Origin: Podospora bellae-mahoneyi
Taxonomy: Eukaryota > Ascomycota > Sordariomycetes > Sordariales > Podosporaceae
NCBI RefSeq assembly: GCF_035222275.1
Contig: NC_085885.1
Coordinates: forward strand, 1,674,001 to 1,738,000
DNA length: 64,000 nucleotides
Direction of reading: 5' to 3'
The notes below the pieces were generated by a model, which worked only from the letters and a program-made list of their open reading frames with translations, did not search any database and had not been told where the DNA came from. This document shows, piece after piece, positions 1 through 12,450 of the stretch. A program made the translations under genes and the position numbers. Each line of letters opens with the position of its first letter. Position 1 is the stretch's first letter.

Positions 1-614
1 GATCACGGTAAATTCTCAGCCGGCTGTCAACGGTGTCAAGTCTACCCATCCAATACACGGATGGGGTCCATCCAAGGGTTATGTGTACCAGAAGGCCTAC
101 CTCGAATTGCTCGTTTCCCCAGAAGTCTACCCAGAGATCAAGAAGCGCATTGAGAACCACCCCGATTTGACGTACCACGCGGTGACCAAGTCTGGCATGC
201 TTGAGACCAATGCTCCATCCGACGCGCCCAACGCCGTAACGTGGGGTGTTTTCCCCGGAAAGGAAATTGTTCAGCCTACTATCGTTGAGCGAATTAGTTT
301 CCTCGCTTGGAAGGACGAAGCGTTCCAGTTGGGATCTGACTGGGCTCGCTGCTATGAGGCTGACACCCCAAGCCGTCTGTTGCTCGAGGACATCATGAAG
401 TCGTGGTACTTGGTGAATATCGGTAAGCTATCTTCTATTTCTTTTTTTGTTGATTTGGTGATACTAACAGTCCTGCACAGTCAATAACGATTTCCACCAA
501 GGAGAGACGCTTTATGAGGTTCTGAAGGATCTCCAGGAGCCCAACTTGGACAAGGTCCCGCAACCACCAGCCACCAATGGCGAAGTTGCCAACGGCGTTG
601 AGGCTTCAACATAA
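1..614 (+). CDS. Methylenetetrahydrofolate reductase, C-terminal part (partial, 5' end off window)
   Basis: This is the end of an MTHFR gene, which reduces 5,10-methylene- to 5-methyl-tetrahydrofolate for methionine synthesis in the cytosol. The reading frame is open from base 2. Two exons are visible: up to 422, then 481-614 after a 58-nt intron with donor GTAAGC and acceptor CACAG. The translated part carries typical C-terminal regulatory-domain signatures of eukaryotic MTHFR: HGWGPSKGYVYQKAYLE, WGVFPGKEIVQPTIVE, FLAWKDEAFQL and, across the splice, YLVNIVNNDF. The N-terminal catalytic barrel lies outside the window. Fungi usually have two MTHFR paralogues (Met12 and Met13 types); I cannot decide which this is. 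The final 20 or so residues are a variable tail ending in TAA at 612-614. Confidence 0.92.
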
Positions 615-1238
615 TGCCTCTTGAAAGGACACGACTCTGAAGTTGAACTTTTAAGGGTCGTGTTTTCTTTTTTCAACACATTTGCATGGTCAAATCTAAT
701 TTCAACACAGCGTTGCCAATCATGGCAGCAAAGCCCCTTAATCTTCTCCCATCTTCTGCTTCTGTCGGGGACAAGAGTGAAGACGAGGAGAAAGGAATGC
801 ACATGAAAAATGGTTTAATGAATGAATTTCAACAAGACTCACAGCATTATACAAGAACAGCATTTATCTGGGGCGTTATTTTCAACAATTGATCGTGTAT
901 TTTTCTTTTGGACTGTTCGGGTTGGGAGTGTGGGAGGGGTGGGGGGGCCGGCGAACAAAACAAACATCATCATCGGGGTTGGGGACTTGATTTTTCAACA
1001 AAAATTGGGGCATTCAACTGGCATGGGTGGGATGGTGAGGGAAAAGGAACCAAAGGAAAACTCAAATGGGGAGTTTTTCATGCATTCATGGAGAGATATC
1101 TCAACGATACCCAAGAGGAGGAGGACGAGGAGGTAGAGGACAGAGAGAAGGTCAATAGGAATTGGAATTCAATTGATGTGCAACAATGCAACAAATAGAT
1201 ATGAAACCTATCTGGCTATACATTTTCGGTCCAAGCTT
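615..1238. other. Intergenic: MTHFR 3' flank up to the transposon
   Basis: This stretch holds the presumed 3' untranslated region of the MTHFR gene and ordinary single-copy DNA, including a G-rich run near 930-950. ORFs here are short and overlap in several frames without recognisable motifs. Base composition is normal up to about 1240, where the transposon begins. Confidence 0.6.
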
Positions 1239-1240
1239 TA

Positions 1241-1286
1241 ACGTACATTATAAGCGAGTGCACCATATAAGCGAGTGCACCACTTT
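1241..1286 (+). repeat. Left terminal inverted repeat of the Fot1-like element
   Basis: It matches the reverse complement of 17516-17561 at 45 of 46 positions; the difference is C at 1278. Inside it a 16-bp unit ATAAGCGAGTGCACCA occurs twice in tandem (1250-1265 and 1267-1282, one base apart), which suggests a doubled transposase-binding site. The flanking TA is at 1239-1240. Confidence 0.92.
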
Positions 1287-2216
1287 TTAAGCGACGTGCC
1301 ATCCTTCCACGCAACATCGACTTTTTCTACACAACCTAATATACCTCCTACTTTAAAGGAAGCTATGGTGATCCTAGCCCTCGAAGCTCTTAAAAAAGAT
1401 AAAAATCTTAGCCTCCGAGCCGCAGGAAAGATCTATAACGTCCACCATTCGACTCTCTTACGACGACGCGCTAGCTAACCTGCAAGGCACGACACTACGC
1501 CTAACTTACGCCGGCTTATAAATTCCGAAGAGGGTGCTATTATTTAATATATTATTAAGCTATATACGCGAGCTTTTCTATTAAAATTACGTAGTACAGA
1601 AATATAGTTAATTAACTACTACGCGTACGCGATACGACCCTTATTAATAAACTTTAAATATATAACTTTATTAAACGTTAATTATAGCTTTATACGCGCT
1701 TTATATATAAATATAATTATTAAAGGGCTAAGTGCGAGGATTTAAAGGTTATTACCGAGTAATTTACGTTTATAAGAAATATTAAAGTTAAGTACGGTAT
1801 TAGAAATAATAATATTTATAATTTCGACGAGATTAAATTGATAATAAATATTATTTTCATAAGTATAATAATTATAACTTCGGACGGCTTTAATAAAACA
1901 AAATTAGTTTAACTTAATAACGGCGAATACGTAACGGTAATTTAAAAATTAATACCCATAATCGAATTATCTTACCCTTTATTATTTTAATTATATAGTA
2001 TTACTTTATTAATTAATATATTAAATATAATATATTATTTGTTTAATATATTATAATCATTAATAATAAGTAAACTATTAATCCGGTAAGCCTAAGTTAA
2101 ATTAAGTATTTCGATTATTATATAACGTTTTATACGGAAGGTTAATATTAATTATTAATCTTTAATAATTATAAAAGCTATTATTTTACTAAATTTAAGC
2201 GTTATTATTAATAAAA
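1275..2216 (+). pseudogene. Fot1-like transposase, N-terminal half (RIP-degraded)
   Basis: The frame opens with ATG at 1275 and reads a psq-type helix-turn-helix (residues around LSLRAAGKIYNVHHSTLLRRR) before the first RIP-type stop at 1476-1478 (CAA to TAA). Reading on through stops, recognisable transposase blocks follow: a region near 1727-1850 ending in IYNFDE, which carries the first catalytic Asp of the DDE domain, GEYVTVI near 1925-1945, and a block near 2130-2205 resembling LLIFDGHESHHS, which carries the second Asp but with the Asp codon changed to AAT. The sequence stops where the retroelement LTR begins at 2217. The segment expected next, with the third acidic residue, is not found anywhere in the nest. 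Confidence 0.8.
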
Positions 2217-2637
2217 TATAACGAACCCCTATCCAGAACCTCTGAAAGGGATACTGGTTAAAGGCTACTTCTGAATAATCCTGGTTTAGTATAGCTAAAT
2301 AGTATACGATAAGATGTTTTAATATAATTATAAAATATTATAATTATAATTTAAAATTATATATTACGGAACTATCTATTTATATTAGCTAGTTCCTCCG
2401 TATATATAGACCTTATGCTAAACTATATTTACTTTTTACTTAATACCTTTAGTATACTAATTACGACTACTAAATTTGCTTAATACCCTAATTAAATTAA
2501 GTACTTTACTTAGTCTACTTAGTACCCTAAGTATATTAATTAATTATCCTTTACTATAATTAATTTTTTTTATATGTTTTTTCGATTAAATTTTATTTTT
2601 ATAGCTCTATAACCCGTCCTATATTAAGGTTATAATA
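2217..2637 (-). repeat. 3' LTR of element B
   Basis: About 421 bp; the same LTR type as 15161-15586 and as solo LTR D at 16993-17416. The outer 60-70 bp (2217-2290) are almost free of RIP changes, while the rest is strongly AT-rich. Confidence 0.82.
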
Positions 2638-3380
2638 TAATATTTTCTTTTTTAAATTAATACCCCGGTAGTTTAACTTATTAATCTTTCTTTATTAATA
2701 ATTTTAAATAAATCTTTTTTCTTTATTACTAGCCTTACGTAATATTCAACCGCGTTAAGAAATCTACGCCGAAAGGCCTTTTTAATACCTTTCGCCGTTA
2801 AAATTTTATAACCGCTATTTATATTTTCGGTAACAAAATATTGCTTTACTTTTTTTATAAGGCCTTTAATATTTCCGATTACTGCGTTTTTAAATACTTT
2901 TTTAAATACTATTCCTATATATATTCCGGTCGCTCCGACTATAATATTCTAAGTTTTACTCCCGCTTTAATAGCCTCCCTATATTACTAAAAAAAAAAAT
3001 TAAACGCCGAAAAGTAATAGGTTTATATGGTTATACTATAAACCGCTTCGAAACTTATATAAATAGAAACCTAGCGCTGTACTTTAATTATTAAATTCCG
3101 TTATTTTACCGCTCGTAAGGAACGAGTAATTAAGGATCTAGAGCGGGAAAAAGTATAGGCTTCTTTTACTATTAATCTTCCTTTAACCTTTCCTCTCGAT
3201 TAAACTTTTAATATATTAAATTAATTAAATTAATTCTTACTTAATAATTTATCTTTTAATCTTAATATAACCGGTCCTTCTTTTTTATCCGTATAGAATA
3301 CGGCCGGTAATACGCCTTCCTTTTCCTAAAGTAATTAAAGTACGTAATACTATTTATATTTAATTTTCTTTATATTTTTT

Positions 3381-3450
3381 AACTTTATAATATAGTATAT
3401 AGTACGCCGATTATTTTACTAGAAGCGTAAGTTCGACTTTTATTAAGGTT
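3381..3450 (+). pseudogene. tRNA-like sequence 1 in element B (antisense to the element)
   Basis: A 70-nt segment that can fold as a tRNA cloverleaf: ends AACTTTA and TTAAGGTT can pair with wobbles, a D-arm-like stem GTAT/GTAC, an anticodon-arm-like stretch, and a T arm with loop TTCGACT. It matches 12381-12450 (reverse strand) in element A apart from RIP-type changes. The anticodon loop cannot be defined. Confidence 0.6.
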
Positions 3451-3583
3451 CTCCTAGCTTTATTTTATAGTTATTTAATTATAATTTAAGGTTAGATTTT
3501 CTTTATTATTTACTAATAATATATTTTTTTACAATAGTAAAAATATACAATATTAGTTAAACCTAAATTCTTTTTTACTTTTT

Positions 3584-3653
3584 AACTTTATAATATAACG
3601 TATAATACGTTAATTACTTTATCGGAAACGTAAATTCGATTTTTACTAAAGTT
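3584..3653 (+). pseudogene. tRNA-like sequence 2 in element B (antisense to the element)
   Basis: A 70-nt segment beginning AACTTTA and ending TAAAGTT, a perfect 7-bp acceptor-like pairing, with a TTCGAT T-loop. It is the counterpart of 12181-12250 in element A. The anticodon arm reads like a 5-bp stem with a 6-nt loop, which is not standard. Confidence 0.6.
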
Positions 3654-4494
3654 CTTTTAAATTTAAAAATATTTAATAAAAGTTTTTTTAAGCCTAAATT
3701 TATTTTTATTTATTTAAGTTTTAATCGGTTTAAATATTATTAGTAAAATTCTTTTAATTTATTTAGGTAATTAAAATATATTTATAATTCCTATAAATTA
3801 TTTATAGTCGAATATTTTAATTAATTAAGTAAATACTTTAATTTACCTTTATTAACCTATAAATTTAATATTTCTTTTATATTATACTTTTCTTTTTTAT
3901 CCTTCATTATTATTTATATATTAATTTTACTTACCGGTAGTACGGGCTTTAAAAGTAAAATATAAAAGGTATATAATTATAAATGTATTATATTAAGTAA
4001 CTTTAATTCAAATATTATTTTCGATACTTTCTTTTTAACCTTAAATAAGCTTACTTACCTATAGTTTAACTTTTTACTAGGTCTTTTAATACGTAAATTA
4101 CGTATAAAAAAATATTGTATTTCCCCCTTTAAAGTAAGGTCCCTCGAGCTTTTTAATATTATAGTATTTCTATATCCTTTCCTTTATAAACTTTGATTTT
4201 TATTTAAATTTATTATAAAATATATATATTTTATTTACTTTAACCTTAGCTTTAGGTACTTTAACCGTAAGTCTTTATTATAGATTTACTTCGTAATCGA
4301 AATTCGTAAAGAGAAATATAACTTTCGTAATTTCCGTTAATAATATATTATATATTAGTTATACCGTAAATAATAATTTAATTTAATTATTTTACTCGAA
4401 ATTAATATAATTTTATAAATATTATTTTATAATTCAATTAAGCCGTTCCGTTTAACCGTTCGTTTAAAAGTAATAGGCTAAAAATACTTTATTT

Positions 4495-4870
4495 ATTGGT
4501 TTGGGGTGCGGCCACAGGCCTGAGGGTATGAGTAAGGAAGTGGGGCTCTCTGAGGATTCGGGGGTTCAGGGATCATGTATATAAACGGTCTGCTTCGGAC
4601 ATTCTATTTTAGACAGATCATCGACTTTTATTTCTTCGTATTTTGTGCCTTGCATGCGTGCGGGTAATTCTGGCCCTCTGATCAGGCCAAATCGGTGCTT
4701 ACTGTGTGGTCTGCGAGCCCACAGAGTCTTTTGTTTGTCCTACGTGAAGTGCGGCCTGCGAGCGAGCCACTGTCACGCCGGTGTGTTCATTCAGAACCCT
4801 GTTGAGGATATATTTGTGGTGTTGTGGTTGTTTTTGTGTGTTTTCTCACCATTTCAGTATTTATCCTATG
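4495..4870. other. Unmutated (non-RIP) island inside element B
   Basis: About 350-376 bp with normal base composition embedded in extremely AT-rich DNA. It contains TGTATATAAACGG near 4577-4589, a plausible TATA box on the plus strand, and no coding motif. CTTTATTT occurs at both edges (4487-4494 and 4871-4878), but comparison with element A suggests these octamers belong to B. It sits where B lacks about 2.3 kb of pol. It may be a solo LTR of another family, short enough to escape RIP; I do not recognise it. Confidence 0.5.
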
Positions 4871-6018
4871 CTTTATTTCGTACGTACTTTTAATCTCCTA
4901 TCGTTAACTAAATACTTTTAAGGTTTTTTTTAATTGTAAATAATTACTATTTCTTTAATCGATATTTAAATTATAGTTTTTATATTATAATTATTTTGAA
5001 AATATATCCTTCGAAGGTTCTATATTTATAATATTAAATATAATTAAAATTATTTTTCCTTTAATTATAATATCTAAAAATAATATTTTTTTATAAACCT
5101 TTTACGTAAAAAATAGTTTTTATATAACGATTTATTCCTTTTTTTTTATAGTATCCGGGTTCAATATACGAATTATAACGAAATTAGGTTCGTTTCTATA
5201 TTACCGTTTCTTAATATTATTATTTAAAGATTTTTTTATTATATAGTAATTTAAAAATATTTAATTTTTTTACTTTTTCCTTATATAATAGTAATTTCGT
5301 TAATAAACCTTAAATTATTATTCTATAGCTTTACCTTACGCTAATACCTTCGAAAATATTATTTATAGTCTATTAAAGGTTAATAGCCTTTACGAAGGGC
5401 CGTGAATTATTCTTTAAATAATTATATCGTTTAAAAATATTTTTTTATTTTAAATTAATTAGTAATATAAAATGTTTTAATTATATTTACTTAATTCCTT
5501 TTATTTTCCGTCTTTTATTTTTTTAATATTTTTTCATATTTTTATTTAATAATAGTTTTTCTATTTAATCTTATATACTTTATTTTAATAATGTTATTTA
5601 ACTTTTTTCTATAAATATATAACGTAGTTTAAGCTTAAGTATTATCCTAATATTACTTTTTTTAAAAAGCGTACGTTATTATCTATATTTTAACTTTCTA
5701 TATATTTAATATAATATCTTATATATTTTAGTATAATTTATATAATCGAAAAGTTATTTTTTAGTTTAATCGGGTTTTAAATTTTTTATAAAAAATAATC
5801 GTTTAAATCTTTTTATTAAACCTTTTCTTACTTAACTATAATCTTCCTAACTAACTATAGTTTACCTTCCTTACTTACCTTACGTACCGGCTAATAACCG
5901 TATAGTAATTTACTTTAATAATATTTTATATATTTATATATAATATATCAAAACTAAAGTATTTTCCGATATTCCGGATATTTAAAATAAAGTTATATTA
6001 TTTTTTTTAATAAAGTAT

Positions 6019-6402
6019 TGTCACGGCTTGACACCTAGTGGGGCGCAGGCGCACCACGGACCAATTATTAGCACAGGATCACGGACCAATCAGGGTAGGA
6101 TTATTGGGATCGAGGATCGATCTAAAGGAGTTAACCCCAGAGGGATAGTATCGATAGGATCGAGGGTCGAGTCTATCGATCCAGAATAACGCCAGGCTTA
6201 GCACAGGGTATATATATACGGAGGAACTAACTAATGTAAATAGATAGTTCCGTAATATACAATTTAAACTTATATTCACGGTATCTAGTATTTATATTAA
6301 GATATCTTATTATATACTGTTTAGCTATACCGAACTAGGATTAATTAAAAGTAGCTTTTAACCGGTATCCCTTTTAGAGGTTTTAAATAAAGATTCGTTA
6401 TA
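6019..6402 (+). repeat. 5' LTR of element A
   Basis: 384 bp, starting TGTCACGGCTTGACACC. It has a TATATATACGG box near 6212-6222 followed by an inverted repeat GGAACTA...TAGTTCC. The first 200 bp are nearly unmutated and the end is RIP-altered. Confidence 0.9.
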
Positions 6403-9400
6403 TATTATATACTTATTTTAACTCTATTACAGATAAATTAAAGGCGTTTTTTTATTACTATAGCCGGACCTAAAAACGTTTAAATAAAAGGCGTCCCGCC
6501 TAGCCCGAGCGGCGAGGGACTTACTACCGCTAGTACTCGACCTACCGTAGAGTAAATAATATAGCGTTTTAAAGAATTTAAAGACGGGGCTTAGTAAATT
6601 CGGGAGTAGATTATTATTCTATTAATTTTATTTAAAGTAATATCTAAGTTCCCGATACCGGAGCGCTATAAAGGAGGAAAGGTAAAACTTAAAAGGCTTT
6701 TAATTTAATTTAAAACTTATTTTTATTAATATTTAAATTATTTTATTAATAAAAAATCAAAAATTATTTTCGCGGTTACTAAATTTAAAAATAAGGTTTT
6801 TACGTAATTCGAGCCTATCCTCGATAATTACTACGAGGAGAAGCTATCCGATTTAAAAAAAAATTACCGTAAAATACTTCGAAAGTTACCGTATTTTTAA
6901 AATTAAGTTTAAAAAGGTATTTAAGAAATACAATAAAGTAAAGTATATATAAAAAAAACTCGTAAACCTATATTAAACGTATTTAGCGATTAATTACGCG
7001 ATACTATTTAAAATTAATAGCCTATATAATACTATTAACGATAAAGGGTTAATATAGTTTTTCTATAATAATTTTAAGGAAAAAATAAAGAATAAATTAT
7101 ATAAAGAATTAAGGTTTAATATTATTAATAAATATATTATTATAGTTATACGGATTAACGATTAATAGTTTTAGCGTCGTATAAAAAAGAAAAGTAATAA
7201 TAAAGGTTACTATAGTAATAAAGAATATTTTAATAATAATTATTTTAATAATAAATATAAAAGATAATACTTTAATATTAATTATTTTAGTATTACGTAT
7301 TTAAGACTAATAAATATCGATATTATATAATAATAAAGGCCGTAAGGCCGGAATTAAAGTAAAAATAATTTAAAATATTTTAACTATAGTAAAGTAAGAT
7401 ATTTTAAAAAAAATTATTAAATATTTAAATAATTTAATTAAAAGAAAATTATAATAATTACTATATTAAAAGGACCGAAGGTTATAAAGGTAATAGTTAT
7501 TAAGTATTAATAAAGCGGAATAATAGACTTTAAAGAAAACTTTAATTAATATACCGGATAAAAGGAAGTAAAATTTCAAAAGCTATAGGAAGTAATAAAA
7601 AGGTTAAAAATAAAGTATAAAAAAGGAGATTTTTAAATATAAATATTATAGGATTAATTAATATAAATTATTATAAAAGTTATTACGGAAGTCGTTAAAA
7701 ATAATAATTTTATATAAAAATTTATTAAATAAATAATACCGGAAAGGTAATATAGTAAATATAAATTTATTATTTTATAAAATATATTATAGCCTATAAA
7801 GCTTATATATAAAAGTTAGGAAAAGTATTAAAAAAATAAAAAAATTATGAATATCGAAATTATAAAATTATTGAAAAATATATTAATACCTATATAATAT
7901 ATATTCTATAAAGGAAATATGATATAATTTTATTCTAAGTATTTAAAATATCGGAAAGTACTTTAGTTTTAATATATTATATATAGATATATAGAATATT
8001 ATTAAAGTAAGTTACTATACGGCTATTAACCGATATATAAAGTAAGTAAAAAAGGTAAATTATACTCGGTTAGGAAAACTATAGTTTAAAAAAAACCTAA
8101 TAAAAAGACTAAAATAATTACTTTTTATAAAAGGTTTAGGATCCGGTTAAACTAAAAAATAGGTTTTAGGTTATATAAATTATATTAAAGTATATAAAAT
8201 ATTATATTAAATATATAGATAATTAAAATACGGGTAATAATATATATATTTTTAAAGGAAATAATATTAGGATAGTATTTAAGCCTAAACTATATTATAT
8301 ATTTATAGAAAAAAATTAAATAATATTATTAAAATAAAATATATAAAATTAAATAAAAAAACCGTTATCGGATAAAAATATAAAAAAATATTAAGGAAAT
8401 AAAAAATAAAAAATAAAAGGAAGTTAAGCGGATATAATTAAAAAATTTTATATTATTAACTAATTTAAAGTAAAAAAATATTTTTAAATAATATAATTAT
8501 TTAAAAAATAATTTACGGTTTTTCGCGAGGGCCGTTAACCTTTAACGGATTACGAACGGTATTTTTAAAAATATTAATATAGAACGAAAGTATAAAATAA
8601 TAATTTAAAGTTTATTAACGAGGTCGCTATTATATAAAGAAAAAATAAAAGAAATAAATACCTTTAAATTACTATATAATAAAAGGATCTTTAAATAATA
8701 ATATTAATAAACGGTAATATAAAAACGAATTTAATTTCGTTATAGTTTATATATTAAACCCGGATATTATAAAAAAAAAAAAGAAATAAATCGTTATATG
8801 AAAATTATTTTATACGTAAAAGGTTTATAGGAAAAGATTACTTTTAGATATTATAGTCGAAAGAAAAATAATTTTAATTAAATTTAATATTATCAATATA
8901 GGACCCTCGAAAAATGAAATTTTAAAGTAACTATAGTATAAAAATTATAATTTAAATATTAATTAAAGAAATAATAATTATTTATAATTAAAAAAACTTT
9001 AAAAGTATTTAATTAATAATAGAAGATTAGGAATACGTATAAAGTAAAGTATAAAATAAGTACCTTCTATAGTATTACCGTAAGGAACTTAAAAAGTAAT
9101 AATATATTTTATTAATATAAATAATAAAATTAAAAGAATAAAGTTAAAGACGTTAATAAAGATATTAAAGGTTAATAAATACGTTTATTATAATAATATA
9201 AAAAAGGATAAGAAAAAAACGGTATTAATAAAATATTAAGGATATTTAATTTTTATAATTAAGTATTTAAAGGGGCTTTTAAAGTAAAGGCCGTAAGACT
9301 ATAAAATTAAATTAAAAGAGAAAATTAAATTACGGCTATTTAAAGTATATTATATTAACGATAAGTAAAGTAAAAGGCTACGGAAATATTTAAATAAAAA

Positions 9401-12180
9401 TTTAAAAAAAGGTTATATTAAGGAATTTATATTATTAATATTCCCCGTTTTTTTTATACCGAAAAAAAACGGTAGTTTACGATTATATATAAATTACCGG
9501 TAATTAAATAATAAAATAATAAAAAATAATTATTTACTACTATTAATATTTAAATTATGAAGTTAATTAGTAAAGGCGTAATACTTTATACGTTTAAATA
9601 TATTTATTAAGTACGCCTATATATAAATTAAAAAAAGAAATAAATAAAAAATAACGTTTCGTACGCTTTATAATTATTTTAAGTATTTTATAATATTATT
9701 TAAACTAATTAATATACCTATAACGTTTTAATCTTTCGTTAATTATATAATATAGAAATACCTTAATAAAATAATAATATATTATTTTAATAACGTTTTT
9801 ATTTACTTACGTATTTTAAAGAAATATAAGCGATACGTATAAGAAATATTCGACGCGCTATATGGAACCGGACTTTTAATTAATAAAAAAAAAAGTAAAT
9901 TTTATATATAAAAAATAATATATTTAAAATACTTAATATTATTAAATAAAGTTCGTATAAAACTTAAAAAAATTATAATAATTAAAAATTAATTTACGTT
10001 ATAATTATAAATATACGTTAGGGAATTCTTAAGGTTTATGAACTTTTATAGAATATTTATTCGAAAGTATATAAATATCGTAAAGCTTTTTAATTATTTA
10101 ATTAAAAAAAATGTAAAATTTCGGTAAGGGTAGGAAAAGAAGTAGGCCTTTTAGGAATTAAAAAAAGTTATTTTAAAGGACTTAGTATTTAAATTATTAA
10201 ACCTTAATCGATTATTTAAAATTAAAGTAAATATATTAAATTATACGATCGGTAAATAATTAAAATAATAAAATAATAATAATAAATTATATTTAATAAT
10301 TTTTTTTTCGCAAAAACTCGAAAAAATATATTAAAATTACTTAATTTATAATAAAAAGCTATTTACTATTATCGAAACGTTCGAGGAATAAAAACTATAT
10401 TTTAATAATATTAAGTATAAAATATAGATTTATACGGATTATAAAAATCTACGGTACTTTATTATTATAAAGGTTTTTAACGTATAATAAATATAATAAT
10501 TAAAGTTTCTTTCGGAATTTAATTTTTGAATTAATTATAAAAAGGGATCGGAGAACGTTAGGGTAAACGTATTTAACTAACGTACTAACTATTATAAGGA
10601 TATACCTAAAGAGTTATTATTATTATTTAAAAACGCGTTTAATAATATTTTTAAATATTTATTATAGTTATAAATAAAATATTATATAATATATTATAAA
10701 AACATTATTTTTAATAAATATTAAAGGAAATTAAGTAACAATATTACAGAATAATATTAATAAGAAAAGCTAAAGCTATAAAGTATTTAGAAAAATAATT
10801 AAAGAAAGCTATAGTATATAAATCGAACGTATATAAAACTAAATAACCGGACGGTATTAATAATAAATATTTATATATCGAAACTCGGAGGATATATAAG
10901 TATCGTTAAACCTATAAAAAAAATTAAGTAATACTTTAATTAATTAAAAATTAAAAATAACGTTAAAAAAGCTATTTAATTATACTATATATATAAGAGA
11001 ACGAGGGTTATAAAGTATAAACTTTACGGATTTTTAAAATTATTATTAATAATAGAACGGCTATAAAATTTAATTATTATAAACTTTATTATTAAATTAT
11101 TAAAATCTAAAAATATAATATCCGGTATTAAATATAATAATATATTAACGATAATTAATAAGCTTATTAAATAAATATATTTTTTACTATATAAAGAAAC
11201 TTAATCGGTAAAAGAATTAACGGACGTAATACTATAATATATTATAATGATATATATATAGTTAAAGGAATTTATTACGGATTATAATACTAAATTTATA
11301 TCGAAATTTTAAAGAGCGTTAATAATAAAATTAAAGATAATAAATAAAGTATTATCGGCCTATTACCCTTAAATAAACGGTTAAACGGAACCGCTGAATT
11401 AAATTATAAAATAATATTTATAGAATTATATTAATTTCGAATAAAATAATTAGATTAAATTATTACCTATAGTATAATTAATATATAATATATTATTAAC
11501 GGAAATTATAAAAGTTATATCTTTTTTTATAAATTTCGATTACGAAATAAATTTATAATAAAGGCTTACCGTTAAAGTACTTAAAGTTAAGATTAAAGTA
11601 AATAAAATATATATATTTTATAATAAACTTAAGTAAAAATTAAAATTTATAAGGGAAAGAATACGGAAATACTATAATATTAAAAGGCTTAAAGAACTTT
11701 ACTTTAAAAGGAAAAATATAATATTTTTTTTATATATAATTTATATATTAAAAGACCTAATAAAAAGCTAGACTATAGATAAGTAGGCCCGTTTAAGATT
11801 AAAAGGAAGATATCGGAAACGGTATTCGAACTAAAGCTATTTTATATAATACGTTTATAGTTATATACTTTTTATATCTTACTTTTAAAGCTTATATTAC
11901 CGGTAAATAAAGTTAATATATAGGCTATAACAGAGGACGAAAAAAAAATATAATATAGAAAAGATATTAAATTTATAGTTTAATAAAAACTATATAAAAT
12001 ATTTAATTAATTAATTAAAATATCCGGTTATAAATAATTTATAAAAGCTATAAATATATTTTAATTATTTAAAAAAACTAAAAGAATTTTATTAATAATA
12101 TTTAAACCGGCTAAAACCTAAATAAATAAAAATAAATTTAGGCTTAAAAAATTTTTATTAAACCCTTTTAAGCTTAAAAA

Positions 12181-12250
12181 AACTTTAGTAAGAGTCGAAC
12201 CTACGTTTCCGATAAAGTAATTGGCGTACTATATATTATATTATAAAGTT
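12181..12250 (-). pseudogene. tRNA-like sequence 1 in element A (antisense to the element)
   Basis: Read on the minus strand: 7-bp acceptor pairing AACTTTA/TAAAGTT, D-arm-like segment, anticodon-arm-like segment, and a T arm GTAGG-TTCGACT-CTTAC that contains a near-consensus RNA polymerase III B box (GGTTCGACTC). 70 nt long. It lies after the integrase/chromodomain and about 1 kb before the 3' LTR. Confidence 0.65.
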
Positions 12251-12380
12251 AAAAGGTAGAAAGGAATTTAAGTTTAATTAATATTATATACTTTTATTAT
12301 TATAAAAAAGTATATTACCGGCGAATAATAAAAAGCTAGCTCTAACTTATAACTAAATAGCTATAAAATAAAGTTAAAAG

Positions 12381-12450
12381 AACTTCGGTAGGATTTAAAC
12401 TTACGCCTTTAGTAAAATAATCGGCGTACTATATACTATACTATAAGGTT
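12381..12450 (-). pseudogene. tRNA-like sequence 2 in element A (antisense to the element)
   Basis: Second 70-nt cloverleaf-like segment, 130 nt from the first. Minus strand begins AACCTTATAGTATAG and ends CCTACCGAAGTT. The T loop is altered from TTCGA to TTTAA by RIP-type changes. It corresponds to 3381-3450 in element B. Confidence 0.62.

Noticed and set aside
4645-4893. 82-codon ORF in the unmutated island
   Set aside because: Open only because the island escaped RIP; Cys/Leu-rich without motif, and likely within an LTR-like non-coding sequence.
6079-6279. Similar 66-codon minus-strand ORFs at 6079-6279 and 13338-13538
   Set aside because: They resemble each other only because both lie in the two LTR copies of element A. 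They read antisense through the promoter region and carry no domain.
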